Below are positions 47,981 through 57,287 of a stretch of 64,000 nt of DNA, piece by piece (the stretch's first letter is position 1; each line of letters begins with the position of its first letter). The notes under the pieces were generated by a model. It was given only the letters and a program-made list of their open reading frames with translations. It was not told the origin of the DNA and made no database searches. The stretch is from Clostridia bacterium UC5.1-1E11 (GTDB taxonomy: Bacteria; Bacillota; Clostridia; Oscillospirales; Acutalibacteraceae), in the NCBI GenBank assembly GCA_001305115.1, contig BCAA01000011.1, positions 39,151 to 103,150 of the forward strand, written 5' to 3'. Made by a program: the position numbers and the translations under genes.

Positions 47981-48681
47981 CTGGTTTAAGCGACGAGCTT
48001 TTAGAACGTGCTTTGATGGACCTTGCACGTGAGGAGCTAGATCATTTGCCATCGGACAAAGAACTACAAAATCAGTACCAGATTTCGAAGCGTTTTGACA
48101 GAAAAATTGTTCACCTGATCCGTGATGAACGCCGCGCACCGTGGATGCGTAGTCTTGTGCGTTATGCAAAGCGCGCCGCTGTATTCTTCCTCGCTCTGTT
48201 GATTGCTGCGGGAACAACGATTATGACAGTAAGTGCAGCGCGTGAATGGTTCTTTAAGGTTATTTCGCAGATGTTCCCAACACATACGGAACTCCAATAT
48301 GGACCAACTGAAGAATCGCAAGAGGATGAACCTTTTGTAGCATATGCACCAAGCTATATACCGGAAGGCTATGAATTAAAAGACGGACCGCGTGTGAGGG
48401 AACAGACGCGCTTAGTGCAAATTGGATACAAAGGCTCTGGCAGCAGAACGATCCGATACACGCAATCTTTTGACGGGGGATCGAGCATCGATACAGAGGG
48501 TTCTCATACAGAAACGGTCGAACTGAATGGCCGTGATGCTCTGTATATTCAGAAAGAAGATACAAAAATGCTATACGGACAAATTGACAACGCTATGTTT
48601 TGGTTATATGTCCGCGACCCCGACTTGGCAAAAGACGATGTACTGAAAATCGCAGATAGTATCGCTCCCCTGGAGGAATAG
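47977..48681 (+). CDS. DUF4367 membrane protein, probable anti-sigma partner
   Basis: 234 residues. A cytoplasmic N-terminus of about 70 residues (LSDELLERALMDLAREELDHLPSDKEL), one transmembrane helix AAVFFLALLIAAGTTIMTVSA (about 69-89), then an extracellular DUF4367-like domain (YAPSYIPEGYELKDGPRVRE, LNGRDALYIQKEDTKMLYGQIDNAMFWLYV, IADSIAPLEE). Translationally coupled to the ECF sigma gene. The single-pass topology suits sequestration of the sigma factor until an envelope signal appears (inference). Confidence 0.82.
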   Translation: MTGLSDELLERALMDLAREELDHLPSDKELQNQYQISKRFDRKIVHLIRDERRAPWMRSLVRYAKRAAVFFLALLIAAGTTIMTVSAAREWFFKVISQMFPTHTELQYGPTEESQEDEPFVAYAPSYIPEGYELKDGPRVREQTRLVQIGYKGSGSRTIRYTQSFDGGSSIDTEGSHTETVELNGRDALYIQKEDTKMLYGQIDNAMFWLYVRDPDLAKDDVLKIADSIAPLEE

Positions 48682-48822
48682 AAATGGAGATCCAGGACTC
48701 CTTTTTCTCAGAAAATTCTATCTTTCTTCAGAAAACGTTCACATTCATATCGTATACTACAATCAATCCGGTAAGGGATTTAAAAAGTTTGCAAGTTTCT
48801 TTTTCATAAATTCTTCCTCTAT

Positions 48823-48855
48823 AAAACCGCCCTGCGCAAAACAGGGCGGTTTTTT
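48823..48855 (+). terminator. terminator of the ECF sigma operon
   Basis: AAAACCGCCCTG (48823-48834) pairs with CAGGGCGGTTTTTT (48842-48855). It lies about 140 bp past the DUF4367 gene. Confidence 0.85.
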
Positions 48856-49037
48856 CTCATGTATCGTTCTTTCAGAGGAGAGAACCCTGTGGAAAGAATA
48901 GTGAGAGAAATCCGAAAGTACTTTGGATTTTTACAGCAAAAGTAGATTTATATGTGTGCAATAGGAAAGAACAGATGGATGCTTTTCAGTTTTACACAGA
49001 TAAAAAAGAGCCGGTAGGTTTAGGAAAGGAAGTAGAA

Positions 49038-49820
49038 ATGATGGGAAAAATATGGTGTGTATTTTTTAGTCCATCTGGAACCACAGAGAAAGTGATGGAA
49101 CGGATAGCGACAAACCTAAGTGGAAGTTATGACAGTGGCGTAAAGGTTTGGGACCTTTTGCGAACGCCGGAAGGACGGCCTGGCGTGATGCGGCCGGATG
49201 ACATATTGGTTATCGGAATTCCAGTCTTTTCAGGGCGGGTTCCTACACCATGTCTTACACAAATCAAATCCTTACAGGGATCGCATACGCCAGCGATTGC
49301 AGTTGCCGTTTATGGAAATCGTGACTATGATGACGCGCTGTTGGAATTGCAAGATCTTTTGGAACAACAGGGATTCTGCACAATCGGTGCAGCAGCGTTC
49401 GTTGCTCAGCATTCCATCTTTACAAAGGTTGCGGCAGGGCGGCCGGATGCAGCGGACTTTGAAAAAATTGACCAATTTTCAGCACTTTGTGCAGAGCGAT
49501 TAAAAGCTCGCCAGGATACTTGGAAACCGATACAAATCAAGGGAAATCGACCATATCGAGAGATTCTAAGTGTCCCAATCAAACCTTCGGCGAATACAAG
49601 ATGTACCGCTTGTGGAGTTTGTGTACGAATCTGTCCAGTACATGCAATCGATAGCGCCAATCCGAGAAAGACCGATCGCTCCCTTTGCATTTCCTGTACA
49701 GCGTGTATGACTGCTTGTCCACAAAACGCCAGAAGTTTCCCACATCTTATGTTGTCTGTAGCGAGCAAAGGGTTTGAAAAGAAATGTGCACAGCGTCGAG
49801 AACCGGAATGGTTTTTATAA
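49038..49820 (+). CDS. EFR1-type flavodoxin-ferredoxin protein
   Basis: 260 residues. An N-terminal flavodoxin fold with the FMN phosphate loop SPSGTTEKV (about 9-17) and VYGNRDYDDAL is joined to two 4Fe-4S clusters: CTACGVCVRICPVHAI and CISCTACMTACP (about 195-235). A soluble electron carrier found in many clostridia; its partner is unknown. ATG 49038 is chosen because GGAAAGGAAG precedes it, although the frame is open from 48954. Converges with the DUF3795 gene with a 6-bp overlap. Confidence 0.9.
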   Translation: MMGKIWCVFFSPSGTTEKVMERIATNLSGSYDSGVKVWDLLRTPEGRPGVMRPDDILVIGIPVFSGRVPTPCLTQIKSLQGSHTPAIAVAVYGNRDYDDALLELQDLLEQQGFCTIGAAAFVAQHSIFTKVAAGRPDAADFEKIDQFSALCAERLKARQDTWKPIQIKGNRPYREILSVPIKPSANTRCTACGVCVRICPVHAIDSANPRKTDRSLCISCTACMTACPQNARSFPHLMLSVASKGFEKKCAQRREPEWFL

Positions 49821-50243
49821 CGAAGAAGGTTTGATCGGGAGATGACAGTCGCTACAGACTCCATCATGTAGAGAAAAGCTCCCCCCACATTGAGGACATA
49901 TCCAGCGCTTTTCCTCCTCTAAGAGAAAGGCTTCCAAGCCGAGACTTGCCGCAGCTCGTCCATTTGCAATCAGACTGATACCATAATGTGTTTGATAAGT
50001 TTTATCTTTTGTCTTGAGCCATTTGCATGGAAACGAAGGACAGGAACTGCATATACGCAGCTCTTTCTGCGCGATACATGAGCGTATTCGGCAACTACGA
50101 CAGTGTGCCGGTTTCTTGTTGTCCGAAACTAGACAGCCCGTGCAAGCTTTTTGAGCCGGTACACCACAGTGCTTATAACAAATAAGGCAGTTCATGCCGC
50201 AAGGTGCCAAAAGGCGTGGATCGATTGGATGAGGCATCTGCAT
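49815..50243 (-). CDS. DUF3795 cysteine-rich protein
   Basis: 142 residues. LLAPCGMNCLICYKHCGVPAQKACTGC, CRSCRIRSCIAQK, CSSCPSFPCKWLK match DUF3795, followed by a C-terminal CPQCGG ... CSDCH zinc ribbon. ATG 50243 follows AAAGGAG; an upstream in-frame ATG (50303) lacks one. Cysteine clusters suggest metal binding. Role unknown. Overlaps the 3' end of the flavodoxin-ferredoxin gene tail to tail. Confidence 0.85.
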   Translation of the reverse strand: MQMPHPIDPRLLAPCGMNCLICYKHCGVPAQKACTGCLVSDNKKPAHCRSCRIRSCIAQKELRICSSCPSFPCKWLKTKDKTYQTHYGISLIANGRAAASLGLEAFLLEEEKRWICPQCGGSFSLHDGVCSDCHLPIKPSSL

Positions 50244-50286
50244 AATAAACTCCTTTGCAAAGTGATTCTCCAAAGAATGAAAATGC

Positions 50287-50322
50287 CCTCGTAGGACCAG
50301 CAAGGTCCGCCGAGGGCCATTC
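50287..50322 (-). terminator. hairpin between the two minus-strand genes
   Basis: TGCCCTCG and CGAGGGCC-type arms enclose a second GGACC/GGTCC pair. On the minus strand it follows the 50331 gene and is followed by a T-rich stretch, so it probably terminates that gene. Confidence 0.65.
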
Positions 50323-50330
50323 GAATGTGT

Positions 50331-50705
50331 TTATTCTACTTTTGAAATCAGTTGACAGTACACATAAATATTCTGAATCTTTTTTGCTTCATTGCCTTTA
50401 TCTGTTCGAATGATGGGCTGTGTTTCAGAAGGCGTGGCATAGAGCTTGAATACGATACCTTCCTGCCCAAGATGCATATCCCGAATGCGTTTATAGGCAA
50501 AGTCACGCTTCTTGATTCCTAAATAATCAAAGATAATCTCTTCAATATCTAAATTTGAGAAGCATTTTACAATATCTTCCTGCGGATGCAATTCAATGAT
50601 TGCCTTAGCTTCGTCAAAGGTAACATCGGTACATTTAAACGTACCGTGGTTGACAACCGTCATCATGGTATTGTTATCCAGCAACAAAAGCGGATTGGAC
50701 GACAT
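50331..50705 (-). CDS. conserved hypothetical protein, weakly like STIV B116 (DUF1874)
   Basis: 124 residues: PLLLLDNNTMMTVVNHGTFKCTDVTFDEAKAIIELHPQEDIVKCF, then IEEIIFDYLGIKKRDFAYKRIRDMHLGQEGIVFKLYATPSE. The order (short strand, xGTFK, EAKAII, then HxGQEGIVFKL) is reminiscent of the DUF1874/B116 fold, which occurs in archaeal viruses and some bacteria. That is a weak resemblance only. ATG 50705 has AGGAGTG upstream, and a near-consensus promoter precedes it, so it should be well expressed. Confidence 0.65.
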   Translation of the reverse strand: MSSNPLLLLDNNTMMTVVNHGTFKCTDVTFDEAKAIIELHPQEDIVKCFSNLDIEEIIFDYLGIKKRDFAYKRIRDMHLGQEGIVFKLYATPSETQPIIRTDKGNEAKKIQNIYVYCQLISKVE

Positions 50706-50738
50706 ATAGCAACACTCCTTTTTCGATTCGTTAAAATC

Positions 50739-50767
50739 AGTATACGTGTTTTCAAGAATATTGTCAA
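50739..50767 (-). promoter_or_regulatory. strong promoter of the 50331 gene
   Basis: On the minus strand TTGACA (50767-50762) and TATACT (50744-50739) are separated by 17 bp, almost a consensus SigA promoter. Confidence 0.8.
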
Positions 50768-50912
50768 TAAAAGTTGAAAAGATAGCAGTATGAATTATAT
50801 GGATAATTTATAGTGGAATTTGTGGGGAAAAAATGGCCACATCGTAGGAATGATACATAAATTTTTCCTTTTTCCGCATACTATACCGATCAAAAATCGG
50901 GAGGCGGGATAA

Positions 50913-52337
50913 TTGAAAAAGGAGACTCTTTCCTCTATCTATGAGGAGAATCGGGCCGTTCTGGATGACCGGCTCCGGCTGTCGGAGAGCTTTGACCTGA
51001 TTGGAAGAGAAATTCGTATAGCAGATAAAAAAGCTGTGCTCTATTTTATCGATGGCTTTGCCAAAGATGATATTCTAGAAAAATTGATGGAATATCTTAT
51101 GTCCTTGAAACCAGAGGATTTAAAGGATATTCAAACAACACAGGATTTCGCGGATACGTTTATCCCGTATGTAGAGGTTGATTGTGAAGATCAATGCGAC
51201 AAAATAGCAACAGGGGTACTCTCCGGGACAATTTGCCTTTTGGTACAGGGGTTTGACCGGGCGATGATGATTGACGCTCGAACGTATCCAACGAGAGGGG
51301 TGAGCGAACCCGACGACGACCGCGTTTTACGGGGCTCTCGGGATGGTTTTGTAGAGACGTTGGTCCATAATACCGCTTTGATTCGCCGCCGGATCCGAGA
51401 CCCAGATCTGACAATGGAGATTTTGCAGCTTGGCGCAAAATCAAAAACTGATATTGTTGTTTGCTACATGGCAAGCGCTGTCGAACCGAAAATGCTGGAT
51501 GTGGTGCGTAAGAAGCTGGAGAAGGTTCGAATCCATGCGTTGACAATGAACCAGGAGAGTTTGGCAGAATGCTTAATCAAGCCGAAATGGTATAATCCAT
51601 TTCCAAAGGTCCGCTATTCGGAACGTCCCGATGCAGTGGCAGCAAGTGTATTGGAGGGAAGTATTGCAATTCTGGTAGATAATTCTCCCTCGGTAATGAT
51701 TCTGCCAACCTCGATTTTTGACTTTGTACAGGATACCAACGACTATTATTTTCCGCCATTAATCGGGACGTATTTACGAACGGTACGGATGTTGGTATTC
51801 CTATTGACTTTAATTCTGACACCGACGTGGTATTTATTGATGATAAATCCACAGTGGATTCCATCTTGGTTGGAATTTATTCAAATTGAGGAGCCCAATC
51901 AGGTGCCGATTCTCGCACAACTGTTGTTGATTGAATTCATTATTGACGGGTTAAAACTGGCGTCACTGAATACCCCCAGTGTGTTGAGCAATTCTTTCAG
52001 CGTTGTGGGGGCGCTCATATTGGGAGATTTTGCAGTACAGGCCAAGTGGTTTGTGCCAGAGGTTGTACTCTTTATGGCATTTGTTGCAATTGCAAACTTT
52101 ACCCAACCGAGCTTTGAACTGGGGTATGCCTTTAAGCTGTTTCGCGTAGTGATTTTGGTATTGACTGCGCTGTTCAACATTTGGGGATATATTGCAGGTT
52201 TACTTTTGATGCTGCTCATTTTGATTTGTAGCAAAACGATATCGGGCAGGGGGTATTTATACCCGTTGCTTCCATTTAATGCCCAGGCGTTTTCCCGCTT
52301 ACTTGTCCGCAGGAGAATCAACAATCGTAATACGTGA
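50913..52337 (+). CDS. spore germination protein, GerA/GerKA family
   Basis: 474 residues, A-subunit family of nutrient germinant receptors in the spore inner membrane. A soluble N-terminal region (SESFDLIGREIRIADKKAVLYFIDGFAKDDILEKLMEYLM; VDCEDQCDKIATGVLSGTICLLVQG) leads to DARTYPTRGVSEPDDDRVLRGSRDGFVETLVHNTALIRRRIRDP, the family hallmark, then about five membrane segments from residue 290. The TTG start at 50913 is supported by GGGAGGCGGG. No B or C subunit gene is adjacent, so it is an orphan A subunit. Indicates a spore former. Confidence 0.92.
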   Translation: MKKETLSSIYEENRAVLDDRLRLSESFDLIGREIRIADKKAVLYFIDGFAKDDILEKLMEYLMSLKPEDLKDIQTTQDFADTFIPYVEVDCEDQCDKIATGVLSGTICLLVQGFDRAMMIDARTYPTRGVSEPDDDRVLRGSRDGFVETLVHNTALIRRRIRDPDLTMEILQLGAKSKTDIVVCYMASAVEPKMLDVVRKKLEKVRIHALTMNQESLAECLIKPKWYNPFPKVRYSERPDAVAASVLEGSIAILVDNSPSVMILPTSIFDFVQDTNDYYFPPLIGTYLRTVRMLVFLLTLILTPTWYLLMINPQWIPSWLEFIQIEEPNQVPILAQLLLIEFIIDGLKLASLNTPSVLSNSFSVVGALILGDFAVQAKWFVPEVVLFMAFVAIANFTQPSFELGYAFKLFRVVILVLTALFNIWGYIAGLLLMLLILICSKTISGRGYLYPLLPFNAQAFSRLLVRRRINNRNT

Positions 52338-52349
52338 ATAAAGCAGAAA

Positions 52350-52373
52350 AAGCGCGGCCGAATGGCCGCGCTT
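52350..52373 (+). terminator. terminator of the GerA-type gene
   Basis: AAGCGCGGCC (52350-52359) and its mirror (52364-52373), 4-nt loop. No T run, but directly after the stop. Confidence 0.6.
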
Positions 52374-52377
52374 AAAA

Positions 52378-52854
52378 GAAAGGAGGGCATGAAGTAAAAT
52401 GGTTTTGAATCCTACTATATAGAAACCTCTGAGAAATTCCAGTCACCTGTCGCGCATATGACGGATTTCAGAAGAGGAATAGCAATTGGTCTGCCGAGTC
52501 TATGGGCCGGTATTCCGTCCTTTTCCATAGACTGTAACAGCTTTTTTCAATGTCTATAGTATACGGGTTGATTGTGTACGGCGTTTGAATGAAGTGCGAA
52601 ACCTACGTTAAGAATCATGGACGAACTGTGAATAAATGGAGAAATATCGCAATTGTTGTTCTGTTTTTTTCCATCGATTGCGAAATAAAAGGACAAAAAG
52701 TAGCCGCCCCAGCTGGTTTAGCTGGAACGGCTATGCCCGCAAAGAGAAAGGGCACTCTCATTATAACCGTCTTATGGACCGCTCTGCAATGGTAATTTTT
52801 GGGAGATGACAGACAAGCATTATCATGAGAGGCACCCTGTTGGGGTTCTTGCGG
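52378..52854. other. intergenic region, structured, no gene supported
   Basis: Contains inverted repeats AGTCTATGG/CCATAGACT (about 52498-52532) and TAGCCG/CGGCTA with nested AGCT pairs (about 52700-52733). On the minus strand the second could be a terminator for the collagen-like relic. Short open frames here have no family match. Confidence 0.4.
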
Positions 52855-53447
52855 TTACGGTGTGTCACCCAAACGAATAACTGTTAAGGCGCTGTCAGTA
52901 AAAGTGAAGCCGGCATTCTCAGGAACCATCTGTATGGTTGTTGGAGCATTCGTCACCCGGGATGGTACATTGAAGGAAATCGTGGAGACCTCTCTGGAGG
53001 TAGTAAAGGTGTGGCTGGCAATCGCGCCTGCAACCGGCGCGCCTCCTTGGAACAAATGGACTGCAACAGACGCTGGAATGAATCCCCTGCGTTGGCAAGA
53101 AACTGTGGAATGGAATGACGCTTGATAGATACCGGGTTGATGGCTCCCACATCTGTAGAACCTGCTGTACGCGTAATGGCATTGCCGGTGACAAGTGGAG
53201 TCGCATTGAACGTAAAGGCACTCCCAGCTGTAGTAGTTTGGTTGGTGTTATCGACAGTGGCGAGGACGTCCCGAGTCCCACGCATTCCAGATTCTCCGCG
53301 TGGGATTACAAAATCAAATACAGCATTTTCGAGGGTTACAGAGTTGGTTACCGAAACGTTTGTTCTGGAATTGCCGGTAGTTACGGAGCCAATATTAATA
53401 GTTGCCGCTGTACCGGTTGGGCCGGTTGCTCCTGTTGCTCTGTATAT
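52855..53447 (-). pseudogene. collagen-like (BclA-type) surface protein relic
   Basis: On the minus strand a short Gly-X-Y stretch ([12 protein letters not shown]) is preceded by a stop codon and no start, then VTTGNSRTNVSVTNSVTLEN, DFVIPRGESG, ATPLVTGNAITRTAGSTDVG. After about 53120 the frame changes, and the C-terminal domain continues as HLFQGGAPVAGAIASHTFTT to a stop at 52855. The C-terminal beta-sandwich is typical of exosporium collagen-like glycoproteins. The N-terminus and most of the repeat are absent, either deleted or collapsed in assembly. Confidence 0.7.
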
Positions 53448-53734
53448 TTATGCCAAATACGATTTTAGATCCCACTTTCTCATAGAAAGAGACAGACGAT
53501 TATCGTTAAAATATAAATCTTAATAACCATTTTTAATTATGTAAAAGCTACTCGCATTTTGCGAGTGGCTTTTTTGCAGCAAACAGGGAAATAGCCGTCG
53601 TAGAGAGGAGGCCGCTTTTTCCATCTTAATAGAACCTTAATGTCCATACGCCGTTCTTTACGCCATGAAAAGGCGATGTGTGCTATGATAAGATCGTAAT
53701 ATGGAACATTAGGATCTGAAATAAGGTGATGTAA

Positions 53735-56434
53735 ATGGAAGAACAACGCCGGAATCCACAACAGTTTTTACGTACAATTCACGCGCAAGAGGATCGGAAG
53801 AAGCGTGGAAGATTGAAAATCTTTTTTGGCTATGCGGCCGGCGTAGGAAAGACCTATGCGATGTTAAAAGAAGCACGCAAGGCAAAAAAAGAGGGAAAGG
53901 ATGTAGTGGTGGGATATGTAGAGCGCCACATAAGGCCGGATACGCTGGCTTTGTTGGATGGCTTAGAGCAGATCCCATGTAAAGAGATCGTTTATAAGGG
54001 CGTTGCTTTAAAAGAATTCGATTTGGATGCCGCTCTGGTGCGGAAGCCTCAGTTGATTTTAGTCGATGAGTTAGCTCATAGTAACGCAGCAGGATGCCGG
54101 CATGCCAAGCGTTATCAGGACGTGGAGGAACTTTTGCGGGCGGGGATTGACGTTTATACAACCGTCAATGTTCAGCATTTGGAGTCCCTAAATGACCTGG
54201 TTGCTTCTATTACGGGAATTGCTGTGGCAGAGCGTATCCCAGACCGTATTTTTGATTCGGCCGATCAAGTCAAATTGGTGGACATCGAACCAGCCGATTT
54301 GATCGTTCGCTTGCAAGCAGGAAAGGTCTATCGGGAAGGGCAGGCGCAGCGCGCACTCAATAATTTTTTTACCGAAGAAAATTTGACAGCGTTGCGCGAA
54401 ATTGCCCTTCGCCGCACGGCGGATCGTTTGAATCGAACAGCCCAAAAGACGGGCAATGAAGCAGCAGCAAGAGCAGGAGAACATATTTTGATCTGCCTTT
54501 CCAGTGCTCCTTCGAATGCAAAGGTGATTCGAACTGCTGCTCGTATGGCGGAGGCATTTCACAGTGGTTTTACCGCATTATTTGTAGAGACTCCAGAAAC
54601 AAAGGAACTAAAGGGCGACAACTTGAAACGGTTGCGTGACAATCTTCGTCTTGCAGAACAGATGGGAGCGCAAATTGCAACCGTTTACGGAGACGATCCG
54701 GCGGTTCAAATAGCAGAATATGCCAAAGTAAGCGGTGTTACCAAAATTGTTTTGGGGCGCACCAGCCGTCCCCGCGCCTTTTTACTTCGTGGAAGCAGCC
54801 TGGCCGACAAGCTAACAAATTTGGCAGGTGGCAACATCGATATTTATATTATTCCGGATACCCAGTCGATCTATAAACGAAAATTGTCTTTTCATCGCAG
54901 TACGGAACCTTGGTTCAGTTGGAAGGATCTTTTAAAAACCCTGATGGTTGTCGTATTGGCTACAGGAATCAGTTTTGCGTTTTTTGCTGCAGGTTTACGG
55001 GATGCCAACATCATTATTATTTACCTATTGGGAGTCCTTATCACTGCGATCTGGACACGCGGGCATTTTTATGGAGCATTGGCCTCTTTGCTGAGTGTGG
55101 TTGCGTTCAACTACTTTTTTACAATACCGCGCTTTACCTTACAAGCGACAGACCCGGATTATCCGATCACATTTCTTATTATGCTAATTGCCAGCGTCAT
55201 TTCCAGCACCTTGGCCACTCGTGTCAAAAAGCAGGCTAGGCAGTCCGCACAAAAAGCGTATTATACCGAACTACTGATGAGTTGTAGCCAAAAGTTGCAG
55301 CAGGGGAAGGATGAGCAGGAGATTATCAAATTGGCAGCACAACAGTTAAGTATCCTGTTGGAACGCCCTATTTTATACGCGCTGAACAAAGGGGAAGATG
55401 CACTGCAATTTGAAGTGACGCCGATTGAACAAGCAAAGGAGCTTATGACTTCTATGACTGCGGAGGAACGCGCGGTTGCCGATTGGGTAGTTAAGAACAA
55501 TAAACGTGCTGGCGCGACGACCTCAACCCTGTCGCAAGCGCAAAACCTCTATCTGGCAGTTCGTGGTATTCAAGGCGTCATGGGCGTGGTAGGGATTCCT
55601 TCCAAGTATTATCCAACGTTAGAAATGTTTGAAAAGAATCTTATTATCGCCATTTTGAACGAATGTGGGTTAATCTTGGAGCGCAGACGTTTCCGAGAGG
55701 AAAAGCAGACCATCGAGATGGAAACACAGCAGGAACGTTTGCGCTCGAATTTACTCCGGGCAATTTCGCATGATCTGCGAACTCCTTTGACCAGCATCAG
55801 TGGAAATGCCGGTGTTCTCATGGAAAAAAGCATCGTCCTGGAGGAAGAGAAAAAACAGGAGCTTTACCGCTCCATTTACGACGATTCCATGTGGTTAGTG
55901 AATCTTACGGAGAACTTGCTCTCGATCACCCGCATTGAAAATGGTACCATGCATCTGCAAATGAACGCTGAACTTTTGGATGATGTTTTCCGAGAAGCGC
56001 TCTCTCACCTCGACCGTCAAGCAAAAGATCATCAGATTTCGGTGGAGCTTCCCGACGATCTGCTTATGGCTAAGATGGATGTACGTCTCATAATACAGGT
56101 GATTATCAATATCGTAAACAATGCGATCAAATATACGCCGGTTGGCTCGCACATTGTGCTGCGGGCAGAAAAGCAGGAATCCATGGTGGCCGTTAGCATT
56201 TCGGACGATGGGCCGGGTATCTCAGATAAAGCAAAGGTTCATCTGTTTGATATGTTCTACACGGCAAGCCAGGGAAAATCGGACAGCCGGCGTGGCCTGG
56301 GATTGGGCCTGAATTTATGCCGTTCAATTGTCACTGCGCATGGGGGAACGATTTCTGTTCGAGACAATATGCCGCATGGCGCAGTGTTTACCTTTACATT
56401 ACCCTTGGAAGAGGTGGAGATGCACAATGTATAA
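53735..56434 (+). CDS. kdpD: osmosensitive K+ channel histidine kinase
   Basis: 899 residues, full length. An N-terminal KdpD domain with Walker A GYAAGVGKTYAML and DELAHSNAAGCRHAKRYQDV (about 30-230), a universal-stress-like domain (250-375), four transmembrane helices (about 395-495), a GAF-like region, then the kinase core: H-box RAISHDLRTPLTSI, N-box INIVNNAIKYTP, G boxes ISDDGPGI and RRGLGLGLNLCRSIV. It senses K+ limitation or turgor and phosphorylates KdpE. Its stop overlaps the kdpE start by 8 bp. Here kdpDE precedes kdpFABC, a less common order. Confidence 0.97.
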   Translation: MEEQRRNPQQFLRTIHAQEDRKKRGRLKIFFGYAAGVGKTYAMLKEARKAKKEGKDVVVGYVERHIRPDTLALLDGLEQIPCKEIVYKGVALKEFDLDAALVRKPQLILVDELAHSNAAGCRHAKRYQDVEELLRAGIDVYTTVNVQHLESLNDLVASITGIAVAERIPDRIFDSADQVKLVDIEPADLIVRLQAGKVYREGQAQRALNNFFTEENLTALREIALRRTADRLNRTAQKTGNEAAARAGEHILICLSSAPSNAKVIRTAARMAEAFHSGFTALFVETPETKELKGDNLKRLRDNLRLAEQMGAQIATVYGDDPAVQIAEYAKVSGVTKIVLGRTSRPRAFLLRGSSLADKLTNLAGGNIDIYIIPDTQSIYKRKLSFHRSTEPWFSWKDLLKTLMVVVLATGISFAFFAAGLRDANIIIIYLLGVLITAIWTRGHFYGALASLLSVVAFNYFFTIPRFTLQATDPDYPITFLIMLIASVISSTLATRVKKQARQSAQKAYYTELLMSCSQKLQQGKDEQEIIKLAAQQLSILLERPILYALNKGEDALQFEVTPIEQAKELMTSMTAEERAVADWVVKNNKRAGATTSTLSQAQNLYLAVRGIQGVMGVVGIPSKYYPTLEMFEKNLIIAILNECGLILERRRFREEKQTIEMETQQERLRSNLLRAISHDLRTPLTSISGNAGVLMEKSIVLEEEKKQELYRSIYDDSMWLVNLTENLLSITRIENGTMHLQMNAELLDDVFREALSHLDRQAKDHQISVELPDDLLMAKMDVRLIIQVIINIVNNAIKYTPVGSHIVLRAEKQESMVAVSISDDGPGISDKAKVHLFDMFYTASQGKSDSRRGLGLGLNLCRSIVTAHGGTISVRDNMPHGAVFTFTLPLEEVEMHNV

Positions 56435-57125
56435 ACCGAAAATTTTGGTGGTTGAGGATGATCCTGCAATCAATAATTTGATACGTACCACATTAGAAAC
56501 GCAGGAGTACCAGTACCATACTGCACAGAATGGGTCTGGGGCACTGATGGAGGTACTCTCCTACAAACCGGATGTAGTAATTTTAGACTTGGGGCTTCCA
56601 GATATGGATGGTGTGAGCATCATAGAGAAGATTCGCAGTTGGAGCAGTATTCCGATTATTGTGGTGAGTGCACGCACAGAGGATCAGGACAAGGTGGAGG
56701 CCCTGGATGCTGGGGCGGATGACTACCTCACAAAGCCATTTAGCATTGACGAATTCCTTGCGCGGCTTCGGGCCGCGCTGCGCCGTAGCCATGCAGAACG
56801 GACAAAAACCGAAGAGGAAAATAGTGTGTATATCAATGGAGACCTGAAAATTGATTTTACTGCGGGCTGTGTCTATATGAACGATGCAGAAATTCATTTG
56901 ACTCCCATTGAATACAAATTGTTGTGCCTGTTGGCGCATAACACTGGCAAGGTGCTTACGCACAATTATATCCTTCAAGAAGTTTGGGGGAATACATTGG
57001 CGTCAGATGTTCCGTCTCTGCGGGTGTTCATGGCGACGCTTCGCAAAAAGGTCGAAAAGAACCCTTCGGCTCCGAAATATATTCAGACTCATATCGGCGT
57101 CGGGTATCGAATGATCCGGCAATAG
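56427..57125 (+). CDS. kdpE: KdpE response regulator
   Basis: 232 residues. Receiver domain with VEDDPAI, phosphoacceptor in VVILDLGLPDMDG (D about 52), VVSARTEDQDKV and DDYLTKPFS, then an OmpR-type winged helix (HLTPIEYKLLCLLAHNTGKVLTHNYILQEVWG, VFMATLRKKVEKNP, IGVGYRM). ATG 56427 within the kdpD stop region is chosen because GGAAGAGGTGGAGA lies upstream; translation is coupled. It activates kdpFABC transcription. Confidence 0.96.
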   Translation: MYKPKILVVEDDPAINNLIRTTLETQEYQYHTAQNGSGALMEVLSYKPDVVILDLGLPDMDGVSIIEKIRSWSSIPIIVVSARTEDQDKVEALDAGADDYLTKPFSIDEFLARLRAALRRSHAERTKTEEENSVYINGDLKIDFTAGCVYMNDAEIHLTPIEYKLLCLLAHNTGKVLTHNYILQEVWGNTLASDVPSLRVFMATLRKKVEKNPSAPKYIQTHIGVGYRMIRQ

Positions 57126-57133
57126 TAAAAAAG

Positions 57134-57164
57134 ATCTTCTGTTTCTCCAAACAGAAGATTTTTT
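57134..57164 (+). terminator. terminator between kdpDE and kdpFABC
   Basis: ATCTTCTGTTT (57134-57144) pairs with 57149-57159, 4-nt loop, followed by T5. It makes kdpDE a separate transcription unit. Confidence 0.85.
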
Positions 57165-57194
57165 ATGTACATGTTTTTATTTTCTTAATGGATT

Positions 57195-57220
57195 CTTAAC
57201 ATCAAATACAAAACGTTAAG
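57195..57220. promoter_or_regulatory. candidate KdpE operator upstream of kdpFABC
   Basis: CTTAAC (57195-57200) and GTTAAG (57215-57220) form an inverted repeat with a 14-bp spacer, about 70 bp before the first small ORF. The only evident symmetric site in the kdpFABC promoter region. KdpE binding is inferred from location. Confidence 0.35.
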
Positions 57221-57287
57221 AGCATATTCACAGGAAATCTGCTAAAATGAAGTCCGTAAAAGAGATGAAAAAAGGGGGAAATTGAGA

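Noticed and set aside
52589..52795. 68-codon open frame after the GerA-type gene
   Set aside because: No ribosome-binding site; it overlaps inverted repeats and has no protein-like conservation that I can see.
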